A DNA stretch of 64,000 nt from Colwellia psychrerythraea. GTDB taxonomy: Bacteria; Pseudomonadota; Gammaproteobacteria; Enterobacterales; Alteromonadaceae. Below the pieces are notes generated by a model. The model was not told the DNA's origin and did not search any database. It saw nothing but the letters and a program-made list of their open reading frames with translations. Made by a program: the position numbers and the translations under genes. The stretch lies in the NCBI RefSeq assembly GCF_000764185.1, contig NZ_JQEC01000045.1, positions 1 to 64,000 on the forward strand, written 5' to 3'. Shown piece after piece: positions 47,842-57,194 of the stretch (the stretch's first letter is position 1; every line of letters starts with the position of its first letter).

Positions 47842-48519
47842 CTATTTATTAAGTAGCCTAGCTTGTAACCAAGCTGAAATATTTGTCAGTTGCTCTGGTA
47901 ATACCGAGTGTTCCATTGGGTAACTTTGCCAAGCTACTTTATAGTCAGCTGCAATTAACAATGAGTTTGCCATTTTACCAGCACTCATTGGTACCACATC
48001 ATCTCGGTCACCATGATTTTGCAAAATAGGCGTTGCAGCATTGGCTGCATGACATTGCTCAGGTAATTTATCTGCTGTTGGTAAATAGCAAGATAATGCC
48101 AAAATACCGGCTAAACCTTGTGAAAACCGTAGACCGGTAAACAAACTTAATACGCCACCCTGACTAAAACCCGCTAAAACGATGTTTTGAGACGTTATAC
48201 CTAAATCGATTTGCTCTTTAATTAACGCTTGCACACGTTTTTCAGACTCAAGCACGCCAGCCATATCAGCGCGGTTATGTAAATCCATGCTTTTGATATC
48301 ATACCAAGAGCGCATAACATAACCCTGGTTAATGGTTACGGCTTGCTCTGGGGCATGAGGAAATATAAAACGAATACCGTGATTTTTGGGCAAAGCTAAC
48401 ATAGGTACAATTGGGGAAAATCCTGCGCCTGAATCGCCCAGGCCATGTAACCAGATTACACAGGAAGTTGCAGGGGATTTTGGCTCTACGGTAATTCGTT
48501 CAAGTGGCGTTGCTGACAT
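47842..48519 (-). CDS. Carboxylesterase / acyl-protein-thioesterase-like alpha/beta hydrolase
   Basis: 225 residues from the ATG at 48519; a TTG three codons upstream is also open. Phospholipase/carboxylesterase family: 'IWLHGLGDSGAGF' (oxyanion region), nucleophile S119 in 'AGFSQGGVLS', acid D173 in 'NHGDRDDVVP', and H204 in 'PMEHSV'. These hydrolyse short-chain esters or thioesters; the natural substrate is not predictable. Cytoplasmic, no signal peptide. Confidence 0.93.
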   Translation of the reverse strand: MSATPLERITVEPKSPATSCVIWLHGLGDSGAGFSPIVPMLALPKNHGIRFIFPHAPEQAVTINQGYVMRSWYDIKSMDLHNRADMAGVLESEKRVQALIKEQIDLGITSQNIVLAGFSQGGVLSLFTGLRFSQGLAGILALSCYLPTADKLPEQCHAANAATPILQNHGDRDDVVPMSAGKMANSLLIAADYKVAWQSYPMEHSVLPEQLTNISAWLQARLLNK

Positions 48520-48652
48520 AAAGTTCAATCATTTATTCGTTAGTAAAAAGATGCCACATCATAACAACCGTTGATGCTTGTGGCAAAATTGCAGTTAATA
48601 ATTAGCTCTAACTTACTTAAAGCTACCCTAGCTCCACCTAAAAAACTTGTTC

Positions 48653-49621
48653 TTACAGTAACTTACCAACATTACTTTGAAAATAGTCTAAAAATGTTCT
48701 GGTTTTACGAGCAATATTCCGACTTTGATAAAGTACACTTAATCGCTGTGCAACACTTTCCCGACTCAGCGATAACCGTTGTAGCCCCTGTTGTTGACCA
48801 ATATTATTGAATTGTTCATCTCTGAGTGCATCATGTTTTAATAGCTTATTTCTTTTTAGATTATTTTTTACTACATAATCCGGTAATTTACATAGACCTA
48901 AACCTTGCTCTGCTGCTTGCAGACGCATTTCAGGGCTAGAAAGTACTAACTTACCGCTAACATTTACCTGCTCTACCTTATCAATATTACGAAAGTGCCA
49001 AGGCTGATTTTCATCGGCCAAAATACAATCAAACTGGCTAAGCTGCTCAGGACTTACCTTTTTGTTAGCAAGCAACTTAATTTCTACTGTAGCAGCCATT
49101 AAAGGTGAAAAATAAATGGACTGTGGAAAACTGACTAGTTCTTTAGCAATCCAGTTGGATGATGGCAAGACTTGCTCATGTAAAACAAAACAGAGATCAA
49201 ACTTAGGATCAAATTCAGGAATAGCGCCTGAGTAGTGCTGACAATTAAGGTTGATTTTAGGATAACGTCTCAGAAAGTCACCTATTAAAGTACTAATTAT
49301 TTTATTAAAAAACTCTAACGGTAAGAGAATATTGAGCTTACCTTGAACTTGGTTCAGTGAAGAAAAAAGTTGCTCTTCAACTTTAGTTAACGCATCAATA
49401 TGCTCTTTACTGGCACAAAAAAGTAAGCGACCGCTTTCAGTAAGTTCTTGCTTACGTGTTGTGCGTAAGAGTAGTTCACAACCTAATTTTTTTTCTAATA
49501 AGACCAAACGTCGGCTTAACTTAGATTTTGCTATGCCTAGCTCTTTTGCTGCCAAGGTAAACGAGCCTGCTTCTACTAAGCTGACAAATAAATGTAAATC
49601 GTCTAAATTACTCAACTTCAT
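48653..49621 (-). CDS. LysR family transcriptional regulator
   Basis: 322 residues. N-terminal winged helix 'LDDLHLFVSLVEAGSFTLAAKELGIAKSKLSRRLVLLEKKLG', followed by a periplasmic-binding-like effector domain (about 90-300). It is divergent from the thioredoxin gene at 49775, and a 19-bp inverted repeat in the shared spacer is a likely binding site. LysR proteins usually regulate the divergent neighbour, so control of the thioredoxin is the simplest inference. Confidence 0.94.
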   Translation of the reverse strand: MKLSNLDDLHLFVSLVEAGSFTLAAKELGIAKSKLSRRLVLLEKKLGCELLLRTTRKQELTESGRLLFCASKEHIDALTKVEEQLFSSLNQVQGKLNILLPLEFFNKIISTLIGDFLRRYPKINLNCQHYSGAIPEFDPKFDLCFVLHEQVLPSSNWIAKELVSFPQSIYFSPLMAATVEIKLLANKKVSPEQLSQFDCILADENQPWHFRNIDKVEQVNVSGKLVLSSPEMRLQAAEQGLGLCKLPDYVVKNNLKRNKLLKHDALRDEQFNNIGQQQGLQRLSLSRESVAQRLSVLYQSRNIARKTRTFLDYFQSNVGKLL

Positions 49622-49655
49622 GCCACCTTACCTTCACCTGTAAATTGTTTCATTT

Positions 49656-49674
49656 ATAGAACAATGAATTCTAT
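49656..49674. promoter_or_regulatory. Probable LysR operator
   Basis: ATAGAA-N7-TTCTAT, a 19-bp perfect inverted repeat containing the T-N11-A pattern of LysR sites, 35 nt from the lysR start and 100 nt from the thioredoxin start. Confidence 0.6.
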
Positions 49675-49774
49675 TAAACACATCTAATAATACAATTACA
49701 ACTTAAGTACACTTGTTTGACTGGTTGTTAGTTGCTTACAACTAACAACACATAGCCACATAATGGAGTACATC

Positions 49775-50107
49775 ATGAGCACAGAGACACAAGTAAAGGT
49801 TGAAGAAATTTTAGCTGAACAATTTAATCAAGAAGTAGAACAAGCCAAAGGTAAAGTATTAATAGATTTTTATGCGCCATGGTGCGCGCCATGTAAAATG
49901 CTGGCGCCTGTAGTTGAGCAAATAGCCCAAGATAATGCGGATATTAAAGTAATAAAAATCAATGCTGATAACAGTCAAGCGCTTATGGCTAAATTTGGTA
50001 TACGAGGTATTCCAACATTGTTGTTAATAAATAATGGTGAATTAGTGGCAACACAAGTTGGTGCAGCTTCTGTTAGCCAAGTTACGCAATTTATTCAACA
50101 AAATTAG
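49775..50107 (+). CDS. Thioredoxin-like protein
   Basis: 110 residues from the ATG at 49775, which has 'ggag' 8 nt ahead; an ATG 12 nt upstream is less suitable. The redox site is W36-C-A-P-C40 (WCAPC instead of the common WCGPC). The cis-proline is in 'RGIPTLLL', and the fold pattern is complete. It probably reduces cytoplasmic disulphides. Divergent from a LysR regulator; some Alteromonadales carry such a second, regulated thioredoxin. Confidence 0.93.
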   Translation: MSTETQVKVEEILAEQFNQEVEQAKGKVLIDFYAPWCAPCKMLAPVVEQIAQDNADIKVIKINADNSQALMAKFGIRGIPTLLLINNGELVATQVGAASVSQVTQFIQQN

Positions 50108-50142
50108 CCTTATTACTTAATACCTAAACATCTACATTGCAG

Positions 50143-50181
50143 CCTATCCAGGTATAAAATTGTCATTTATAGCTGGATAGG
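50143..50181 (+). terminator. Weak hairpin after the thioredoxin gene
   Basis: 9-bp stem (50143-50151 with 50173-50181) with a 21-nt loop and only a short T-rich tail. Possible terminator. Confidence 0.4.
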
Positions 50182-50406
50182 TTATCAACATAACCTAGCT
50201 TAGATTCATACTATGCTTGGACAACTTTAACTTTGGCATCAATTTCATTATTCGTTTTAGCACTATTTTTATATGAGTAATCTACTTTTCATTGATCTAT
50301 TTCAGACATAGTAACTTGATATTCTTTACAATCATTACTTACTATTCACTACAGTCATTATTAATCATAACGTCGTAATCATCTTAGATGTATAAAAGGC
50401 ACACAA

Positions 50407-51612
50407 ATGATGCAAATCAACGACTTACAAACAGAACAAAAAATTCCACCGCCGTTACGTTTAGGCTTCAGACCCTTTTTCCTTAGCGGTGCAGTTTTTA
50501 GCGTGTTAGCCATCACGGTTTGGTTATTAATGTATAAAGGCGCTATCAGCTTATCCCCCTTTGGTGGCGGCTACTGGTGGCATATCCATGAAATGATTTT
50601 TGGTTTTGGCGGTGCCATCATTGCCGGATTTTTATTAACTGCTGTACAAAACTGGACTGGCACACGAGGTGCGCAAGGAAATGTATTATTAGCTTTATTT
50701 ATGCTCTGGTTAGCAGGTCGTATTTTTCTAGTAATACCCGAATTATTGGGTCTAACGCTAACCAGTATTATCGACTTAGCTTTTCTACCTGCCGTTGCTT
50801 TTGTTTTAGCAAAACCCATTATTGCGGTAAAACAGTATCGAAATTTATTCTTTATACCGCTATTAGCTTTATTTACTTTCGCTAATTTAGAAATGCATTT
50901 AGCGATATACTATCCTGAAATATTCAATAGCGTATATTCTGGTTATGCTGGTGTTATGTTAGTGACATTTTTAATGTCTGTCATGGCTGGCCGCGTTGCG
51001 CCTATGTTTACAGCAAATGGTACAAAAACCCCCAAGGCAACGCCATTACCTTGGTTAGATAAAGCGGCAAATGGCAGTTTAGCTATTGCTATGTTCAATT
51101 TGCTACTTCACCCTTTAGTTGGCTTTTCTCCAATATTCTTTGGCATATTACTTATAGTGGCAAGCATATTTCAAACTATACGTTGGTTAAGATGGCATCC
51201 TTGGATAACCTTAAACGTACCACTTTTATGGTCTATACATGGCGCGATGAAATTTATCTGCTTTGGTTTATTTGTGCTTGGTATCAGTTATTTAATCTCT
51301 GACGTACCGAGTAATCACGTTTGGCATTTATTGACTATTGGCGGTATGGGTGGTTTGATTTTAGCGATGATTTCCCGTGTTTCCTTAGGTCATACTGGCC
51401 GCCCTTTAACACCACCAAAAGCAATGACCATAGCCTATATCCTAATAAATTTAGCTGCACTACTACGTGCATTCGGTCCATGGGCTGTGCCTGATAAAAC
51501 CTTATTATTTATTGATATAAGTGGCGGCTTTTGGATTATGGCTTTTGTTATCTTTATTGTCGGTTATGGACCTATGTTAATGAGCGCCAGAAAAGATGGT
51601 CGACCTGGCTAA
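50407..51612 (+). CDS. nnrS: NnrS family haem-copper membrane protein
   Basis: 401 residues, about twelve membrane helices. 'LRLGFRPFFLSGAVFSVLAI', 'WWHIHEMIFGFGGAIIAGFLLTAVQNWTG', 'MAGRVAPMFT' and 'ISRVSLGHTGRPL' are NnrS signatures, with the conserved histidines thought to bind haem/copper. NnrS relieves nitrosative stress by limiting iron-NO complexes. No denitrification genes are next to it here. 'aagg' 7 nt ahead of the ATG. An 11-bp inverted repeat CATCT-T-AGATG at about 50381-50391 could be a regulator site, faintly like an NsrR half-site. Confidence 0.93.
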   Translation: MMQINDLQTEQKIPPPLRLGFRPFFLSGAVFSVLAITVWLLMYKGAISLSPFGGGYWWHIHEMIFGFGGAIIAGFLLTAVQNWTGTRGAQGNVLLALFMLWLAGRIFLVIPELLGLTLTSIIDLAFLPAVAFVLAKPIIAVKQYRNLFFIPLLALFTFANLEMHLAIYYPEIFNSVYSGYAGVMLVTFLMSVMAGRVAPMFTANGTKTPKATPLPWLDKAANGSLAIAMFNLLLHPLVGFSPIFFGILLIVASIFQTIRWLRWHPWITLNVPLLWSIHGAMKFICFGLFVLGISYLISDVPSNHVWHLLTIGGMGGLILAMISRVSLGHTGRPLTPPKAMTIAYILINLAALLRAFGPWAVPDKTLLFIDISGGFWIMAFVIFIVGYGPMLMSARKDGRPG

Positions 51613-51748
51613 GCTAATATCCGGGGTAAACAGTCAGTACAGCTGATTGTTTTAGTTAGCTAACACTTAGCTTATACCGACTCAAAGCTACGTAAAAGTT
51701 AAATCACAGTTAGGTAAATCTGCGTGAAACCTAAGTAAAGCTTCACTT

Positions 51749-51787
51749 AATAAGCCAGCTAGTATTAAATGTACTCGCTGGTTTATT
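51749..51787 (+). terminator. Possible terminator between nnrS and the dehydrogenase gene
   Basis: 11-bp stem with one G-T pair (51749-51759 with 51777-51787), 17-nt loop and a short T-containing tail. Confidence 0.4.
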
Positions 51788-51841
51788 GTATTTCCAGTCA
51801 GAAAAAATTAACTAATTCCCCTAAAACCATAGAGTACATTC

Positions 51842-52795
51842 ATGCGTGCGGTATTTTTAGATAAACAAACTTTCAGCTCAAACATCGACCTATCAGCTAT
51901 TGAACAACAAGTTACTAAATTAACTTGTTATGCCAATACTTCGCCAAGTGAAATAATAGATCGCTGCCTTGAGGCCGAAGTTATTATTACCAATAAAGTA
52001 CTTTTAACCGCAGATATTTTATCGGCGTTACCTAAGTTGAAACTCATTTGTATTAGCGCAACTGGTTACAATAATGTTGATATAACAGCGGCAAACCGCT
52101 TAAATATTGCCGTTACCAATGTTAGTGGTTACGCAGGACAATCAGTAGCCCAATATGTATTCGCTCAGTTGCTCGAATATTATCAGCAAATAAGTCATCA
52201 TAATAACAATACTGAACAAGGCTTATGGTCAACAAGTAGCGCCTTTTGTTACCACAGTAACAGCATTAATGAGCTTGCCAGTAAAACCATCGGCATTGTT
52301 GGTTATGGTAGTTTAGGTAAAGCAGTGGCAACTATCGCCCACGCTTTTAACATGAAGGTACTTATTGCTGAGCGCCCAAAAGCGAAATCGATTAGAGCAG
52401 AGCGAACAGCTTTTAATCAAGTTATTGAGCAAGCCGACATTATTAGTTTACATTGCCCACAAACACCTGAAAGTGAGAACTTAATCAATGTTGAGATTTT
52501 GTCACAGATGAAAAATAGCGCTGTGTTAATCAATACAGCCCGCGGGGCATTGGTTGATGAAACGGCTTTGCTAAGTGCTTTAAAAAACAAAAAAATTGCT
52601 TATGCTGTATTAGACGTTTTAATGCAAGAACCGCCGCCAGCAGATCATTTACTGCTTAACGCTAAGTTAGCAAACCTTAAAATTACCGCCCATATTGCTT
52701 GGGCAAGTATTGAGGCACAACAGCGACTGATTAATTTATTAAGCGACAATATCCATGCATTTAAGCAAGGCGAGTCTGTAAACCGATTAGACTAA
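51842..52795 (+). CDS. D-2-hydroxyacid dehydrogenase, glycerate dehydrogenase-like
   Basis: 317 residues. NAD-binding site G154-Y-G-S-L-G159 and the catalytic triad R234 ('NTARGALVDE'), E263 ('MQEPPP') and H284 ('ITAHIAWAS') are all present. The overall pattern, with 'ICISATGYNNVDI' near residue 70, is closest to glycerate/hydroxypyruvate reductases (HprA type) among the family; exact substrate uncertain. Single gene. Confidence 0.93.
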   Translation: MRAVFLDKQTFSSNIDLSAIEQQVTKLTCYANTSPSEIIDRCLEAEVIITNKVLLTADILSALPKLKLICISATGYNNVDITAANRLNIAVTNVSGYAGQSVAQYVFAQLLEYYQQISHHNNNTEQGLWSTSSAFCYHSNSINELASKTIGIVGYGSLGKAVATIAHAFNMKVLIAERPKAKSIRAERTAFNQVIEQADIISLHCPQTPESENLINVEILSQMKNSAVLINTARGALVDETALLSALKNKKIAYAVLDVLMQEPPPADHLLLNAKLANLKITAHIAWASIEAQQRLINLLSDNIHAFKQGESVNRLD

Positions 52796-52918
52796 TTTAT
52801 ATCAAATTAATTAATTTAAAATTACGCGTTAAATAATTTTCATAGAAATTTACTTTAACTTCACCACAGCTTTGTTATCTTAGCATTGAGATAATCAGAC
52901 AAATGCATTATAAAAAAC

Positions 52919-53497
52919 ATGACAAATTTAAAAGATAACATTGACTATTTCCCCTTAACATTAGAATATTTTTCACAAGTGATAACCCTAGCCAACCTTG
53001 TTCATGGCGAGGGTTATTTGGATATTGATAAATTGGTAAAGTGGACAGATAAAGGCACAATTAATAACATTAACTGCAGTTTTGTTGCCGTACTTGATAA
53101 CAAAGTGATTGGCTTTCGCAGTACTTATTCAGCCAATACATGGCAGATAGATCAGTGGTGCAGCCCTGATTTATGGCAAGTAGACAGTAAAAAATGTTGT
53201 TACTTCAAATGCAATACTGTTGATGAAAAACACCGAGGTTTAGGCATTGGTAAGCAGCTATTAAAACTTGCCATTGAAGCGGCAAAAAAACAAGGTGCTC
53301 AAGCGGGCATAAGTCATTTATGGAAACAAAGCCCCAATAATAGTGCTGTGTCATATTTCACTAAATGTGGCGGAAAATTAATAACTTCTCATCCAGATAA
53401 ATGGAATGAAGAGAGTAAACAAGGTTACAACTGCATTTTATGTGGCCATGATTGTCATTGCGAAGCCGCCGAGATGATTATTTATTTTGATAGCTGA
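52919..53497 (+). CDS. GNAT acetyltransferase with C-terminal cysteine cluster
   Basis: 192 residues. The acetyl-CoA-binding motif is 'HRGLGIGKQLLKLAIEAAKKQG' (R/Q-x-x-G-x-G/A). After the GNAT fold, the C-terminus carries C172-x2-C175-x3-C179-x-C181 in 'YNCILCGHDCHCEAAEMI', a likely metal-binding knuckle. The substrate is unknown. Single gene between the dehydrogenase and a small converging gene. Confidence 0.85.
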   Translation: MTNLKDNIDYFPLTLEYFSQVITLANLVHGEGYLDIDKLVKWTDKGTINNINCSFVAVLDNKVIGFRSTYSANTWQIDQWCSPDLWQVDSKKCCYFKCNTVDEKHRGLGIGKQLLKLAIEAAKKQGAQAGISHLWKQSPNNSAVSYFTKCGGKLITSHPDKWNEESKQGYNCILCGHDCHCEAAEMIIYFDS

Positions 53498-53582
53498 TAG
53501 CGTTAGAGGCTGGGGGGATGTATTAAGAGTAAGCTGTTAATTCAATTAAGCTCAAATAAATTTAGTTTTGTTTAGATTGAAA

Positions 53583-53891
53583 CTATAACTCAATATTATC
53601 GGCTTCACTATTGAGCAAATTTTTTATATGTTTGAAAATATCCTCATTAAATAGCGCTAAGCCTTTGCGAGTAATGATGAAAGATGAGGCGCTACCTACG
53701 TCATGGGCGATAAGATCTTCATGGCGTAAAAAAGCCAGCGTCCCAATATGGACGGCACGTTTTCTTACATCACCATCAAGTTCAGGAAAGACATCATTAA
53801 AACCAATTTCTGTTGGCATAGGAAAATGTTCTGCCAACACTTTTAGTATAACCACTGCCGACTCATCAAATTGGTCAAAACTAACACTCAT
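53583..53891 (-). CDS. Small conserved-looking protein, function unknown
   Basis: 102 residues from the ATG at 53891, preceded by 'aagga' at a good distance; a further ATG at 53915 has a site that lies too close. Mostly helical with a short beta hairpin near 'SSFIITRKGLALFNEDI', which resembles the wing and last helix of a winged-helix fold. No family name recognised. Cytoplasmic. Confidence 0.7.
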   Translation of the reverse strand: MSVSFDQFDESAVVILKVLAEHFPMPTEIGFNDVFPELDGDVRKRAVHIGTLAFLRHEDLIAHDVGSASSFIITRKGLALFNEDIFKHIKNLLNSEADNIEL

Positions 53892-54061
53892 CTTATTTCC
53901 TTTATTTTTCAACATATCCTCTATAGTTAAAATATAGCAGAGTTAAATCATTTATAAAATCGATAGCAATCCTCCTAACTAACATTTTTATCCACTTGAA
54001 TTATACTCAAATGAGCTGTAGTGCTTTTTACTCACTAAGTTTCATTTACTGGAAGGATATT

Positions 54062-54967
54062 ATGTTATTGCTATTACGATACTTCTGCCTATGTTTGATA
54101 ACCTTACTTGCCACTACAACGTTACCATTTGAGCAAATATCCCCACCTTCAGCTGCTAATAACCCGAAAATAATCTGGATAATTGAAGATACTTTTGAAT
54201 GGCAAGATTATATCAATAAAATCTATAAAACCACTTCACAAGAAACTGCTACCATAATCATGCGCGGTTTAGGGGAGCTTGGTTATCAATTAGAATTTGT
54301 TAAAGCGACCGGCGATAGGGCTGAAAGAATGTTACATAACGAAGTTAGTGCCTGTATCTCCAGCCGCATAAAAAACACCACACGTGAAAAGTTCTCTATT
54401 TTTAGCCAACCACACGAAATTTACCTTGGACAACAATTGTACCGAGTAACACAGGCTTTGCCCTTAAATGATAATGTATTAAATAATCAAGGAGAAATCA
54501 TTAGCTTAGCGCGATTGTTTGCTCATTACCCTGAACAAGTATTGGCTATAGGAAGCGGAGTTTCATATGGCGTAAGGATAGACCAACAAATAGCAAAACT
54601 GAGTAATAGTAATATTTTTATACGTGCCGGAGCCAATAGAATTGAATCGTTAATGAATATGTTACTCAAAAATAGAATTGATTATATTATTTCTTACCCC
54701 CAAGATATCAATATTATTAACCAAGATGCTGTGCATTTAGAAAGTTACACTATCGCTGACAGTCCACTCTATTTTATTGGTCACGTTTCTTGCTCAAAAA
54801 CAGCATCAGGACAGAAAATAATTGATAGTATTAATGGCATACTTCAACAGGCATATCTTAGCGATGAGCTCTATTTTGCTCATGAAAAGTGGTTGCTCAC
54901 TGGTGATCTACCTAAGCTTCGAAAATACTACCAAGAGGTGTTTCATTTCTTACCCAAAGCTAATTAA
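54062..54967 (+). CDS. Periplasmic solute-binding-like protein (family 3 type)
   Basis: 301 residues from the ATG at 54062 ('aagga' 6-7 nt ahead); the TTG-started longer frame adds 22 doubtful residues. An N-terminal hydrophobic signal (MLLLLRYFCLCLITLLATTTL) precedes a two-lobed amino-acid-binding-protein pattern: 'VKATGDRAERMLHNEVSACISSRIKNTTR', 'YGVRIDQQIAKLS', 'RIESLMNMLLKNRIDYIIS'. No permease genes nearby, so it may be a signalling or orphan binding protein as is common in Alteromonadales. Confidence 0.8.
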   Translation: MLLLLRYFCLCLITLLATTTLPFEQISPPSAANNPKIIWIIEDTFEWQDYINKIYKTTSQETATIIMRGLGELGYQLEFVKATGDRAERMLHNEVSACISSRIKNTTREKFSIFSQPHEIYLGQQLYRVTQALPLNDNVLNNQGEIISLARLFAHYPEQVLAIGSGVSYGVRIDQQIAKLSNSNIFIRAGANRIESLMNMLLKNRIDYIISYPQDINIINQDAVHLESYTIADSPLYFIGHVSCSKTASGQKIIDSINGILQQAYLSDELYFAHEKWLLTGDLPKLRKYYQEVFHFLPKAN

Positions 54968-54984
54968 TATCAAGCTCTTTTGAC

Positions 54985-55662
54985 TTAAATTTCTATAGGT
55001 AAATGCCAGTTTATTGGCTGAATATCATAATTAGCTAACCAAGTATTGGCTTGAGAAAAGTGTTGGCAGCCAAAAAAACCACGATAGGCAGAAAGTGGTG
55101 ACGGATGTGGTCCAGCTAAAACTAAATGTTTGTCTTGGTTAATGTTTTTACCTTTTTTATGAGCATGAGCTCCCCATAAGATAAAAACACAGCCATCATT
55201 ATTTTCATTTAATTCAGTAATCACTTGTTCAGTAAACGTTTCCCAACCGAGTTTTGCATGAGAGTGAGCATTCGCTTGTTGTACTGTTAATACGGTATTT
55301 AACAGTAATACTCCTTGCTCTGCCCATTGAGTCAAGCAGCCATGTTTTGGCGTGTTAAAGTCTTTGATATCCGTGCTTAGCTCTTTATATATATTAACCA
55401 AGGATGGTGGCACTTTAATACCAGATTGTACCGAAAAGGCTAAACCATGAGCCTGATCTTTTCCGTGATAAGGATCCTGCCCCAAAATAACAACTTTAAC
55501 ATCAGCTATATCAGCATAATTGAAGGCATTAAAAACATACTTTTCTGCTGGGTAAATAGCAATTTCAGACGATCTTTGTTTTGTTATCTCACTAGTTAAA
55601 CTTTGAAAATAGTCTTTGTTGGCTTCACGATTAACTAATTGTTGCCATTGTGGTTTGATCAT
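54985..55662 (-). CDS. ung: Uracil-DNA glycosylase
   Basis: Removes uracil from DNA as the first step of base excision repair. 225 residues, the normal Ung length. Water-activating D63 is in 'GQDPYHG', and the leucine-loop motif with H186 in 'GPHPSPLSAYRGF'. Single gene, its end close to the converging binding-protein gene. Confidence 0.98.
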   Translation of the reverse strand: MIKPQWQQLVNREANKDYFQSLTSEITKQRSSEIAIYPAEKYVFNAFNYADIADVKVVILGQDPYHGKDQAHGLAFSVQSGIKVPPSLVNIYKELSTDIKDFNTPKHGCLTQWAEQGVLLLNTVLTVQQANAHSHAKLGWETFTEQVITELNENNDGCVFILWGAHAHKKGKNINQDKHLVLAGPHPSPLSAYRGFFGCQHFSQANTWLANYDIQPINWHLPIEI

Positions 55663-55704
55663 AATTTTCCTAAAACTAATGCCTTAAAATAATAGCTTAA
55701 AAGT

Positions 55705-55732
55705 AAAAAAGCCATCACCGACGGTGATAGCT
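55705..55732 (-). terminator. Terminator of the thr operon
   Basis: 10-bp stem with one G-T pair (55710-55719 with 55723-55732), 3-nt loop, then six Ts on the minus strand (55705-55710). It lies about 70 nt past the thrC stop. Confidence 0.9.
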
Positions 55733-55800
55733 TCATATTTTACGGTAACTAGAACTGATTAGCATACTCAAATATAATATTGAGCTGAATCAGCGGTCAA

Positions 55801-57105
55801 CTAAGCTAATAAATAACTACGTAAGTCACTAAAATTAGCACTTAGGTCTTGCGATAAAGTTGGCTCGCCTGCACAATCTGCTAACTCTTTTGGTAAACCC
55901 AGCGGTTGACCCAGAATACTTTCGACAACGTCTTTAAATTTAGCCGGATGAGCAGTGCCTAAAAAGACACCAAATTCGTCCTCTGTAGCGCTATATTGTA
56001 ATGCTTTATAAGCAACAGCGGCATGAGGCTCACTAATATAACCCAATTTACTAAGTTGAATTACTGTTGATTGAGTTTGTTCTTCATCTATAGCTACTGA
56101 ACTCACACAACCTTGCTCAACTATGCCGTTTTTAAGCATATGTTCAACGCGCGGCCAATTATTTGGGTTACTAACATCCATAGCATTTGAAATAGTCGCT
56201 ATTGTTTTATTGGGTGTCCACTCGCCAGTTTCAAGATAACGTGGCACTGTATCATTGGCATTAGTAGCGGCAATAAAACGTTTAATGGGTAAACCCATTG
56301 CTTTAGCAAATAAGCCCGCAGTTAAGTTACCAAAGTTACCACTTGGGATTGAGAATACGATTTGGCTTAGGTCGCTTTTAGCACGAGATAGTTGTGCTAC
56401 CGCTTCAAAATAATAACATACTTGCGCTAACAATCTACTGATATTGATTGAGTTGGCTGAATTCAGACCTATAGTGTTAGCCAGCTCTTTATCATCAAAT
56501 GATTTTTTGACTAATGCCTGACAATCATCAAAATCACCATCAACAGCTAACGTCTCAATATTACCACCAAGGGTTGTAAACATTTTTTCTTGTAATAAGC
56601 TAATTTTGCCTTTTGGATACATGATAACAACACGAATGTTATCAATACCATGGAATGCATGAGCAACGGCTGCCCCCGTATCACCAGAGGTTGCTGTTAA
56701 AATGGTTAACGGCTTAGTTTCGCCGCTGGCTTTGCTATCTTTGGCAACAAAAGCTTGTAAACATTTCGCCATAAATCGAGCGCCAAAGTCTTTAAACGCT
56801 AATGTTGGCCCGTGGAACAACTCTAAAATAGCGCGCTCAGGGCTAATAGGTTGTAATAATGCAGGGAAGTTAAAAGCATCGGTAACAATGTCAGTTAATT
56901 CACTTTTGGTTAAATCACCTTCAACAAACGGTTGTAATATTTTGACGCTACGCTCAACTAAAGGTAAGGCGAGTAATTCGTCTATATTATCTAATTTAGG
57001 CATAACACTTGGGAAAAACAGGCCCTGATTTTTACCTAAACCTTGTTTAACTGCTTGTGCGAAACTTACCTGCTCATCATTTTCTTTTAAATTATAATAT
57101 TTCAC
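55801..57105 (-). CDS. thrC: Threonine synthase
   Basis: PLP enzyme that converts O-phosphohomoserine to threonine. 434 residues from a GTG at 57103-57105, which has 'agga' about 8 nt ahead and aligns with the family start ('KYYNLKENDEQVSFAQAVKQGLG'); the frame is open to 57144 without homology. The PLP lysine lies in 'LAFKDFGARF'. Phosphate-binding 'TSGDTGAAVAHAF' and 'SIPSGNFGNL' are present. Last gene of thrABC, 89 nt from thrB, followed by a good terminator. Confidence 0.96.
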   Translation of the reverse strand: MKYYNLKENDEQVSFAQAVKQGLGKNQGLFFPSVMPKLDNIDELLALPLVERSVKILQPFVEGDLTKSELTDIVTDAFNFPALLQPISPERAILELFHGPTLAFKDFGARFMAKCLQAFVAKDSKASGETKPLTILTATSGDTGAAVAHAFHGIDNIRVVIMYPKGKISLLQEKMFTTLGGNIETLAVDGDFDDCQALVKKSFDDKELANTIGLNSANSINISRLLAQVCYYFEAVAQLSRAKSDLSQIVFSIPSGNFGNLTAGLFAKAMGLPIKRFIAATNANDTVPRYLETGEWTPNKTIATISNAMDVSNPNNWPRVEHMLKNGIVEQGCVSSVAIDEEQTQSTVIQLSKLGYISEPHAAVAYKALQYSATEDEFGVFLGTAHPAKFKDVVESILGQPLGLPKELADCAGEPTLSQDLSANFSDLRSYLLA

Positions 57106-57194
57106 TGCTGTTCCTAATAATCTGTTTACTAAGTTTTTTAACAATCGGCGCTTATCTATTAAAGCCGATTGCTATTAATTAATAAGTAAATAAG

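Noticed and set aside
50655..50670. TGGCAC...GTGC sigma-54-like match
   Set aside because: Inside the nnrS coding region, with no gene start at the right distance downstream and no activator site.
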